NCBI GenBank assembly: GCA_020024855.1
Contig: JAHHTB010000045.1
Span: forward strand, 1 to 12,908
DNA length: 12,908 nucleotides
Direction of reading: 5' to 3'
Source: Fusobacterium sp.
GTDB lineage: Bacteria > Fusobacteriota > Fusobacteriia > Fusobacteriales > Fusobacteriaceae
The notes below the pieces were generated by a model that was not told the origin of the DNA, did no database searches, and saw nothing but the letters and a program-made list of their open reading frames with translations. This document shows positions 7,227 through 12,908 of the stretch, one piece after another. How positions within the stretch are numbered: position 1 is the stretch's first letter; every line of letters starts with the position of its first letter. The translations under genes were made by a program, and so were the position numbers.

Positions 7227-8689
7227 TATTTATCATCTCCTTCAGGAAGTTTCCATTCTCCTCTAATTTTTTCAAAAGCACTTCCCACAGCAAGTAAGTC
7301 TTCTTCTCCAAATTGTTTTCCTAAAAGTTGAATACCAACAGGAAGTCCATTAGTAAGACCAGCAGGAACAGAAAGTCCTGGGATACCTGCAAGGTTTGCA
7401 GAAAGTGTAAATATATCTTCTAAGTATAATTCAATAGGTGTTTTTTCTTTATTTAATTCAAAAGCTGGTGATGGAGCAACTGGTGTAAATATTACATCAA
7501 CAGTTTTAAATGCCTCATCAAAATCTTTTTTTATTAGTGATCTAACTTTTTGAGCTTTTTTGAAATATGCATCAAAGAAACCAGCACTAAGAACATATGT
7601 TCCTATCATAATTCTTCTTTTTACTTCAGCACCAAAACCTTCACTTCTTGATTTTATATATAGATCAAGAATATTTTTTGCTTCAGGGCTTCTGTATCCA
7701 TATCTTACTCCATCAAATCTAGCTAGGTTTGAACTTGCTTCAGCTGGTGCAAGAACATAGTAAACAGGAACAGCATATTTAGTGTGAGGTAGAGAAATTT
7801 CTACAATCTCAGCTCCTAATTCTTTTAATTTATCAAGAGATTCAAGCATAACTTTTCTTACACCTTCATCAATTCCTTCAATAAAGTATTCTTTAGGAAC
7901 TCCTATTTTCATTCCTTTAATATCTTTTCCAAGAGCTTTTGTATAATCAGGAACATCTTTTTTTGATACAGTTGCATCAAAATCATCATATCCAGAAATT
8001 ACATTCATAGTAAGAGCTATATCTTCAACAGATTTTGCTATTGGTCCAATTTGATCAAGAGATGAGGCAAAAGCCATAAGTCCATATCTTGAAACTCTTC
8101 CATAAGTTGGTTTTAATCCTACAACTCCACAGAAAGAAGATGGTTGTCTTATACTTCCTCCAGTATCAGAACCAAGAGAGATAAAACATTCTTGAGATGC
8201 TATTGAAGTTGCAGCTCCTCCAGAACTTCCCCCTGGAACTTTTGTTAAATCCCATGGATTTTTAGTTATACCATGGTAAGAAGTTCTTGTAGTTCCTCCC
8301 ATAGCAAATTCGTCCATATTTGTTTTACCAATAATTATAGCATCAGCTTCTTTTAATTTTTTAACAACAGTTGCATCATAAATTCCAACATAGTTATTTA
8401 AAATTTTTGAACAAGCAGTTGTAAGATCTCCTTCAGACACCATGTTATCTTTTATTGATACAGGGACACCTGCAAGAGCTCCTAATTTTTCACCTTTTGC
8501 TATTTTTTCATCAATTATTCTAGCTTCTTCAAGAGCCTTTTCTTTTCTAAGAGAAACAAAACTATTTATAAGTTCGTCTTTCTTTTCTATTCTTTCAAAA
8601 ACCGCTTCTGTAACTTGAACAGCAGTCAGTTCTTTATTTGCTATTTTTTCTCTAATTTCAGATGCTGTAAGTTTATGTATCTCAGTCAT
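7226..8689 (-). CDS. gatA: Aspartyl/glutamyl-tRNA amidotransferase subunit A (amidase)
   Basis: This 487-residue glutaminase subunit of GatCAB releases ammonia from glutamine, which is channelled to GatB for transamidation of Glu-tRNAGln or Asp-tRNAAsn. It is an amidase-signature enzyme with an intact Ser-cisSer-Lys triad: K80 in VSIKDNM, S155 in PGGSSGGAA, and S179 in GSDTGGSIRQP. The glycine-rich stretch and GVVGLKPTYGRVSRYGL are typical of GatA as opposed to other amidases. The C-terminal part carries NLAGIPGLSVPAG and GLPVGIQLLG. The ATG at 8689 follows a strong GAGGAGGAA site. It lies 27 nt after gatC and overlaps gatB by one base, the usual C-A-B order, so the three subunits should be made together. 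Confidence 0.97.
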   Translation of the reverse strand: MTEIHKLTASEIREKIANKELTAVQVTEAVFERIEKKDELINSFVSLRKEKALEEARIIDEKIAKGEKLGALAGVPVSIKDNMVSEGDLTTACSKILNNYVGIYDATVVKKLKEADAIIIGKTNMDEFAMGGTTRTSYHGITKNPWDLTKVPGGSSGGAATSIASQECFISLGSDTGGSIRQPSSFCGVVGLKPTYGRVSRYGLMAFASSLDQIGPIAKSVEDIALTMNVISGYDDFDATVSKKDVPDYTKALGKDIKGMKIGVPKEYFIEGIDEGVRKVMLESLDKLKELGAEIVEISLPHTKYAVPVYYVLAPAEASSNLARFDGVRYGYRSPEAKNILDLYIKSRSEGFGAEVKRRIMIGTYVLSAGFFDAYFKKAQKVRSLIKKDFDEAFKTVDVIFTPVAPSPAFELNKEKTPIELYLEDIFTLSANLAGIPGLSVPAGLTNGLPVGIQLLGKQFGEEDLLAVGSAFEKIRGEWKLPEGDDK

Positions 8690-8716
8690 GAGAATTTCCT
8701 CCTCTAAAAAATTTTA

Positions 8717-9010
8717 TTATTCTCCTTTAACAACTTTTGGAACAATAACAGCACCATCTTCAGCTTCTGGTGCATTTAATAATGCTTTTTCAACTGTAAG
8801 AGATTCTTTAACAACATCTTCTCTTAAGTTATTTGTATCATTATTTACTTGTGCTAATGGTTTTATATCTTCTGCATCAACTTCGTTAAGCATATCAATA
8901 TAGTTTAAGATATCATTAAGCTCCTGTTGATATTTTTCTATCTCTTCAGGACTAAACTCCAATCTTGCAAGTTTAGCAACATGTAAAACTTCCTCTTTGC
9001 TTAAAGCCAT
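8717..9010 (-). CDS. gatC: Aspartyl/glutamyl-tRNA amidotransferase subunit C
   Basis: This 97-residue small structural subunit wraps between GatA and GatB and stabilises the GatCAB complex; it has no catalytic site. The N-terminal helix VLHVAKLARLEFSPEEIEKY, then the region LNDILNYIDMLNEVD, and the later LREDVV with an APE segment (NAPEAEDGAVIVPKVV) match the family along its whole length. The start is well supported by AGGAGG (9016-9021) a few bases before the ATG. It is the first of the gatCAB block, 44 nt after the pseudouridine synthase gene. That gap is AT-rich, so a weak internal promoter for gatCAB is possible, but none is convincing. Confidence 0.95.
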   Translation of the reverse strand: MALSKEEVLHVAKLARLEFSPEEIEKYQQELNDILNYIDMLNEVDAEDIKPLAQVNNDTNNLREDVVKESLTVEKALLNAPEAEDGAVIVPKVVKGE

Positions 9011-9054
9011 TCTAACCTCCTAAAAGTGTTATATATTAAAATATTTTTTGTTTT

Positions 9055-9765
9055 CTAAAGTGAGTACAGATAATTTATTTCCTTTTTTGTAAGAGGTCTG
9101 TATTCTCCTATTTCAAGTCCGTCAAGGTTAAGTTCCCCCAACATAATTCTTTTTAAGTTTATAACATTATGTCCAACAGATTCAAACATTCTTCTTACTT
9201 GTCTATTTCTTCCCTCTTTTATAGCAAAGTGAAGAACAGTATGTTTTTCATCAGCAAGAATAATTTTTGCTTTTGCAGGAAGTGTTATCTTATCATCAAG
9301 CATGATTCCTCTTTTTAATTTATTAAGAGTACTCATATTGATGTTTCCTCTTGCTTCCACAAGATATGTTTTATATACCTCTGTTCTTGGGTGTATAACT
9401 TTATTAAAAATTTCCCCATCATTTGTAAGAATTATAAGCCCCTCAGTATCATAGTCAAGTCTTCCAATAGGGAAAATTCTTTCTTTTGTATCAATTAAAT
9501 CAACTACAGTTTTTCTTCCTCTTTCATCTCTAGCTGTACTTAAAACTCTTTTTGGTTTATTAAGCATAAAATATACTTTTTTCTTTCTTTCAAAATTTAA
9601 GGTTCTTCCATTGATAACAATATTATCAGTTTTATCAACTTTTATACCTGATTCAGCCAAAACACCATTAACTTTGATTTTCTTTTCCTCAATCATTTTG
9701 TCAATAGCTCTTCTTGAACCTATTCCAAGCTCAGCTAAAAATTTGTTAATCCTTATTTTTTCCAT
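9055..9765 (-). CDS. rluB: RsuA/RluB-family ribosomal pseudouridine synthase
   Basis: This 236-residue pseudouridine synthase modifies ribosomal RNA. An S4 RNA-binding domain occupies about 3-60 (RINKFLAELGIGSRRAID...KVNG). The catalytic domain has the RsuA/RluB signature GRLDYDTEGLIILTNDGE, with the nucleophilic aspartate D104. EGRNRQVRRMFESVGHNV at 184-201 and the terminal LGEL...GEYRPLT segment follow. Whether the target is 23S rRNA (RluB-like, position 2605 in E. coli numbering) or 16S rRNA (RsuA-like) cannot be settled from sequence alone. The scpB-adjacent position is the usual place for the RluB type in many bacteria. The ATG overlaps scpB by 20 nt and has AAGGA upstream inside scpB, suggesting coupling. 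Length is normal. Confidence 0.92.
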   Translation of the reverse strand: MEKIRINKFLAELGIGSRRAIDKMIEEKKIKVNGVLAESGIKVDKTDNIVINGRTLNFERKKKVYFMLNKPKRVLSTARDERGRKTVVDLIDTKERIFPIGRLDYDTEGLIILTNDGEIFNKVIHPRTEVYKTYLVEARGNINMSTLNKLKRGIMLDDKITLPAKAKIILADEKHTVLHFAIKEGRNRQVRRMFESVGHNVINLKRIMLGELNLDGLEIGEYRPLTKKEINYLYSL

Positions 9766-10276
9766 TTAGTTTTTCCTTTATTTCATAATAATTTGGAAGT
9801 TCATCAACAGAGTCTATTCCAAGATAACCTAAAAATTTATCAGTTACCTCATAAAGATTTGGTTTTCCAATAGAATCTTTTTTTCCACAAACTTTTATAA
9901 ACTTTTTACTTTCCATAGAATAGATTATACTATCGACACTAACTCCCCTTATAGCTTCTATTTCACTTTTTGTAACAGGTTGATTATAAGCTATTATTGA
10001 AAGAGTTTCAATAGTTGAGGCAGAAAGTTTTCTAGGTTTTTTTTCTTGTTCAAAAAAGTTTGTGATAACTTCTCCATATTTTGGGTTTGATACAAGGTGT
10101 ATTGTATCATCAAAAATTTCTATATTAATTCCCGTACTTTTTCTTTCACCTTTCAGCTCATAAAGAATAGGTATAAGTTTATCAATAGAAAGAGAGAAGA
10201 ACTTAGCAAGTTCTTTTATCTTTATGTCCTCTCCCCCTAAAAAAAGTATTGCTTCTAGCTGTGGTTTTATATCCAT
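9746..10276 (-). CDS. scpB: Segregation and condensation protein B
   Basis: This 176-residue kleisin-associated subunit belongs to the SMC-ScpA-ScpB condensin, which compacts and separates newly replicated chromosomes at the origin region. It has two winged-helix domains, about 1-80 and 85-160. The second contains the family hallmarks LSASTIETLSIIAYNQPVTK, EIEAIRGVS, a GKPNLY turn and FLGYLGIDSVDELP. The ATG is preceded by GAGG with a spacer of about 10 nt. It lies 30 nt after mreB and overlaps the following pseudouridine synthase gene by 20 nt. In many genomes scpA is directly upstream of scpB; here mreB occupies that place and scpA is not in the window, so it must be elsewhere if the complex is complete. 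Confidence 0.95.
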   Translation of the reverse strand: MDIKPQLEAILFLGGEDIKIKELAKFFSLSIDKLIPILYELKGERKSTGINIEIFDDTIHLVSNPKYGEVITNFFEQEKKPRKLSASTIETLSIIAYNQPVTKSEIEAIRGVSVDSIIYSMESKKFIKVCGKKDSIGKPNLYEVTDKFLGYLGIDSVDELPNYYEIKEKLNGKNKD

Positions 10277-10306
10277 TTATTTTATTCCTCTCAGTTTCTG
10301 AAAATA

Positions 10307-11359
10307 TTAATAATTATTTTCAGGGGACATTAAAATTGATTTGTATTCATTAAAGTTACTTAAAAATTTTGCAATTCCATTGATAACAGCATTTAATGGG
10401 TCTTCAACAACAGTAACATTTAATTTTAAAGCATTAGCAAGTTTTTTATCAAGCCCTCTTAAAAGAGCTCCCCCACCAGTTAAATAAATACCAGTTCTCT
10501 TAATATCAGAAGAAAGTTCAGGAGGTGTTTTTTCAAGAATAGCTTTGATTTCTTCAATAATTTGATTTCCTGCTTCCTCAAGGGCATTTGCAATTTCAGT
10601 TGAAGTTACTGTAACATTAACAGGAAGTCCAGTAATAAGGTTTCTTCCACTAATTTCACAAGTAAGTTCTTCTTCAAGAGGAATTACAGCCCCAATTTCT
10701 ATTTTTAAACGTTCAGCAGTTTTGTAACCAATAAGAAGATTGTGTTCTTGTCTTATATATTCTGTGATAAGATTATCAAATCTATCTCCAGCTACTTTAA
10801 GTGAAGAAGTTTTAACAATACCACCAAGAGAGATAACTCCAATTTCAGTAGTACCTCCACCAATATCAACTATAAGATTTCCTTCTGGTTGAAACACATC
10901 TATACCAGCCCCAATAGCAGCAGCCATAGGTTCTTCAATAAGAAAAGCCTCTCTTGCTCCAGCATCAGTACTTATATCAATAACAGCTCTTTTTTCAACT
11001 TGAGTAACTCCAGCAGGAACACAGATTAAAACTCTAGGACCTGCTAATTTTCCGACACCTTTGTTTATTTCTTTATAAAAACCTCTAAGCATTTTTTCAG
11101 TAACTTCATAATCAGCAATAACTCCATTTTTTAAAGGTCTTATGGCATCAATATGAGGAGGTGTTTTACCTATCATATTTTTTGCTTTATCTCCAACTGC
11201 ATAAAGTTCTTTTGTTTTGTTGTTAATAGCAGCAACAGAAGGAGAATTTAAAACTATTCCTTTTTTCTTTACACAGATAAGAGTATTTGAAGTACCAAGG
11301 TCAATACCTAAATCTTCCGAAAATGCTCCCCAGAATTTATTAAGATAATTTTTAAACAT
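10307..11359 (-). CDS. mreB: Rod-shape-determining actin homologue MreB
   Basis: This 350-residue bacterial actin polymerises under the cytoplasmic membrane and guides lateral-wall peptidoglycan synthesis. Nucleotide-binding elements are intact: phosphate-1 DLGTSNT (20-26), phosphate-2 DIGGGTTEIG (165-174), connect region EEPMAAAIGAG (142-152), adenosine site LTGGGALLRGLD (293-304) and the terminal EDPLNAVINGIAKFL (319-333). The first 14 residues (MFKNYLNKFWGAFS) form an amphipathic pattern with F2, Y5, L6, F9, W10 and F13 on one face, like the membrane-binding helix of Gram-negative MreB. The ATG follows GAGGTG at good spacing. It lies 15 nt after maf and 30 nt before scpB. mreC and mreD, often adjacent, are absent here. 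The absence of other FtsA, DnaK or ParM features makes MreB/Mbl the firm call; MreB versus Mbl paralogue cannot be distinguished. Confidence 0.97.
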   Translation of the reverse strand: MFKNYLNKFWGAFSEDLGIDLGTSNTLICVKKKGIVLNSPSVAAINNKTKELYAVGDKAKNMIGKTPPHIDAIRPLKNGVIADYEVTEKMLRGFYKEINKGVGKLAGPRVLICVPAGVTQVEKRAVIDISTDAGAREAFLIEEPMAAAIGAGIDVFQPEGNLIVDIGGGTTEIGVISLGGIVKTSSLKVAGDRFDNLITEYIRQEHNLLIGYKTAERLKIEIGAVIPLEEELTCEISGRNLITGLPVNVTVTSTEIANALEEAGNQIIEEIKAILEKTPPELSSDIKRTGIYLTGGGALLRGLDKKLANALKLNVTVVEDPLNAVINGIAKFLSNFNEYKSILMSPENNY

Positions 11360-11374
11360 TTTTTCACCTCAAAA

Positions 11375-11953
11375 TTATATTTTTTCTAAATTGTTTAAAT
11401 CAAAACCAGACTCACTTAAAAAACGAACAAATTTTCCAAGTGGAAATCCCATTACACTGAAAAAATCACCTTCTATTTTTTCAACAAAGAAAGCTCCTTT
11501 TCCTTGTATACCATAAGCCCCAGCTTTATCCATAGGTTCTTTTGTTTCTATGTACCAATTTATTTCTTCATCAGTAAGATTTTTAAAATATACCTTTGTA
11601 ATTTCATAATCACAATAAGTAATATTTTTTTCTAAATTGATAAATGAAAAAGCTGTTATAACTTCATGATTTTTTCCTGAAAGAGATTTGAGCATTTCAA
11701 ATGCTTCTTGTTTGTTACGTGGCTTTCCAAGAATTTTGTTATTAATAACAACCATGGTATCAGCACCAACAACATTTTCATTTGGAAAATCCTTAGCAAC
11801 TGCTATAGTTTTTTTTCTTGCAATTTCCATAATTTTTTCTTTAATAGTATTTTTATTACTTGTTTCATCAATATTTTTTACAACTGTTTTAAATGAAAAA
11901 CCAAAGTTTTCAAGTATTTCCTTTCTTCTAGGAGAGGCTGAGGCAAGTATCAT
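11375..11953 (-). CDS. maf: Maf-family nucleoside triphosphate pyrophosphatase
   Basis: This 192-residue Maf/YhdE-type enzyme hydrolyses nucleoside triphosphates to monophosphate and pyrophosphate. Family members act on dTTP/UTP or on modified pyrimidines and are linked to septum control when overproduced. Hallmarks are the N-terminal LASASPRRKEIL (3-14, the phosphate-binding SxRR loop), GADTMVV (63-69, D65 expected as the catalytic or metal residue), GKPRNKQEAFEMLKSLSG (76-93) and DKAGAYGIQG (142-151), then FFSVMGFPL. Exact substrate preference (YhdE-like dTTP/UTP versus YceF-like) is not certain, although the pattern resembles the YhdE/Maf branch. The ATG overlaps the stop of the preceding membrane-protein gene (ATGA) and follows AAGGAGG with a 10-nt spacer. 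Next to mreB, a common arrangement. Confidence 0.94.
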   Translation of the reverse strand: MILASASPRRKEILENFGFSFKTVVKNIDETSNKNTIKEKIMEIARKKTIAVAKDFPNENVVGADTMVVINNKILGKPRNKQEAFEMLKSLSGKNHEVITAFSFINLEKNITYCDYEITKVYFKNLTDEEINWYIETKEPMDKAGAYGIQGKGAFFVEKIEGDFFSVMGFPLGKFVRFLSESGFDLNNLEKI

Positions 11954-12690
11954 TTAATAGTATCCTCCTTGGAAAAATTATTTTCTTCCCTTTTTCTATC
12001 AACTTTCTCAAGGGGAAGTGTATCATTTTCAATAGCTATCTCTATTTTTTCTTTTATAACATTTTCAAGTTTAAGGTTTTGCTTTTTATATTCTTCAGCT
12101 TTTCTCTCTTCTAAATTTTCTTTTATAGCTATCTGTTCTTGCATTTGAGCAAGAAGAGCTTTTTCAAGTTTAAGAGCTTCTTTACGTCTTTTGCAAGTGG
12201 CAAAATATTTTATAATTTTATTAATTTCTTTTCCTGTAAGGAAGAAAAGAGATATGAAAATAAGTGTAGAAGAAACATAAAAAATATAATTGAGTCTGAA
12301 ATTATTAAAGATAAATGTTATAAAATGAGTCATAAGAAATCCCATTTTATAATTTATAAGACACATATTAATTATATTTACTTCTTCAAGTTTTTTTAAA
12401 TAAGTAAGGAAGCCTAAAACAAAAGTAAGTGAAACAGACATTAAAAAAATAATAAAAAAGAAGAGTCTTGTTTTATAGAATATTCTTTTTTTTCTGTTGT
12501 TTATAAAAGTAAAAAATATATCTAGTAAAATTACTACTGTAACAGGAATAAAAAATATTCCGAAATAGTTTTTTCCAAAAAGGAGAAAAGAGTCGTAATA
12601 TTTATAACCTTTTTTTAATAAGAAAAAGATTAGTGAGAAAATAATAGCAAGAAGAATAGCTCTAGTCACAATCTTTTTTTTTCTGTTCAT
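11950..12690 (-). CDS. Four-helix membrane protein with charged coiled-coil tail; resembles a stand-alone FtsK/SpoIIIE 4TM domain
   Basis: This 246-residue inner-membrane protein is not assigned to a named family with certainty. Visible: a basic N-terminus (MNRKKK); TM1 about 9-25; TM2 about 42-63; TM3 about 75-97; a glycine-containing amphipathic or re-entrant stretch about 116-130; TM4 about 134-152; then LTGKEI and a strongly charged helical region (165-225) likely to form a coiled coil; then an acidic/basic disordered end. The order of helices, the LFGKNYFGIFFIP segment before TM2, the GFLMTHF amphipathic stretch and the LTG after TM4 resemble the N-terminal membrane domain and start of the linker of FtsK/SpoIIIE. 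No Walker motifs or gamma domain follow: the ORF ends at a TGA overlapping maf. GGGAG precedes the ATG at good spacing. It is the first gene of the operon with maf, mreB and scpB, which fits a division or segregation role. The FtsK resemblance is inference from pattern only. Confidence 0.85.
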   Translation of the reverse strand: MNRKKKIVTRAILLAIIFSLIFFLLKKGYKYYDSFLLFGKNYFGIFFIPVTVVILLDIFFTFINNRKKRIFYKTRLFFFIIFLMSVSLTFVLGFLTYLKKLEEVNIINMCLINYKMGFLMTHFITFIFNNFRLNYIFYVSSTLIFISLFFLTGKEINKIIKYFATCKRRKEALKLEKALLAQMQEQIAIKENLEERKAEEYKKQNLKLENVIKEKIEIAIENDTLPLEKVDRKREENNFSKEDTIK

Positions 12691-12719
12691 TAGAATTTAC
12701 TCCCAAATATTTTTAATAA

Positions 12720-12895
12720 ATTTGTATTGAAAATATATGTACAACACCATTATTTTACCATAGAGATAGTGAGTTTTCAAGAAATAAAGAACATATATAC
12801 AAAGGTGAAATATTAAAAATTGTAGAGAGAGTTTTTTTGTTGAAGATTATCTAAAAGAAAACTTTTTAGGTTACAAATTATTTAAGAAAATATGA
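12720..12895 (+). other. Non-initiating plus-strand open frames broken at a T7 run (possible gene remnant)
   Basis: From 12720 one plus-strand frame is open for 44 codons to a TAA at 12852-12854, without ATG or an early GTG/TTG. A second frame, open from 12809 to a TGA at 12893-12895, continues it if one shifts frame at the T7 run (12832-12838). It reads EDYLKENFLGYKLFKKI at its end. The fused reading looks moderately protein-like but matches nothing I recognise. It overlaps the operon promoter on the other strand. It may be a decayed gene fragment or chance in AT-rich DNA. I see nothing else in 12781-12908. Confidence 0.2.
12752..12780 (-). promoter_or_regulatory. Near-consensus promoter for the eight-gene operon
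   Basis: On the minus strand TTGAAA (12775-12780) and TAAAAT (12752-12757) are separated by exactly 17 nt. The base pair TG one nucleotide before the -10 adds an extended -10 element (TGGTAAAAT). The transcript should start near 12745, giving a leader of about 55 nt to the ATG at 12690. This is the best promoter match in the window. No repressor operator or riboswitch-like structure is evident in the leader. Confidence 0.7.
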
Positions 12896-12908
12896 TTTCT
12901 ATAATTGA

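Noticed and set aside
9011..9054. Internal promoter for gatCAB (AT-rich gap before gatC)
   Set aside because: TA-rich hexamers are present but without a credible -35 partner; the gap is only 44 nt and fits operon spacing.
12691..12745. Riboswitch or leader attenuator ahead of the operon
   Set aside because: The leader is short (about 55 nt), AT-rich and shows no GC-containing hairpin or conserved aptamer-like sequence.
1..12908. CRISPR array, insertion sequence, tRNA or rRNA gene, prophage or toxin-antitoxin module
   Set aside because: No spaced direct repeats, transposase motifs, terminal inverted repeats, tRNA-like GTTCRA segments or phage genes were found; composition is even across the window.

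Overview
This is an AT-rich, gene-dense window that uses TGA only as a stop codon. It looks like a chromosomal segment from a low-GC anaerobic bacterium. The gene set is a class III fructose-1,6-bisphosphatase, a GatCAB tRNA amidotransferase, Maf next to MreB, and the tail of a dTDP-sugar dehydratase. Together with strong AGA/AAA/TTA codon bias and G-rich Shine-Dalgarno sites, this fits Fusobacteriota best. A low-GC Firmicute cannot be excluded from the window alone. Nearly everything is housekeeping; I see no phage, insertion sequence, CRISPR array, rRNA or tRNA.

Layout. Positions 1-95 hold the last 30 codons of a plus-strand dTDP-glucose 4,6-dehydratase (RmlB), so a nucleotide-sugar or surface-polysaccharide locus probably lies to the left. 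A plus-strand CorA-type Mg2+ channel follows (166-1230). It converges on a minus-strand two-component pair: response regulator 2860-3516 and histidine kinase 1244-2863. The two transcription units share a bidirectional hairpin terminator whose loop contains the kinase stop codon. Next on the minus strand is fbp (3644-5590), which stands alone with its own extended -10 promoter and its own terminator.

The rest (5787-12690, minus strand) reads as one eight-gene operon: a four-helix membrane protein, maf, mreB, scpB, rluB, gatC, gatA, gatB. Gaps are 15-44 nt, or the genes overlap by 1-20 nt. It is driven by a near-consensus promoter at 12752-12780 and ends at a strong hairpin at 5742-5772. The operon joins cell shape and division (MreB, Maf, the membrane protein), chromosome organisation (ScpB), ribosome maturation (RluB-type pseudouridine synthase) and the indirect route to Gln-tRNA/Asn-tRNA (GatCAB).

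The most interesting item is the first gene of that operon. Its membrane topology and a few motifs resemble the N-terminal 4TM domain of FtsK/SpoIIIE followed by a charged linker, but there is no motor domain. Other points of note are a corrected fbp start, a TTG-started kinase coupled to its regulator by a TTGA overlap, and a short non-initiating plus-strand reading frame, broken at a T7 run, that overlaps the operon promoter. No stretch over 300 bases lacks a gene.
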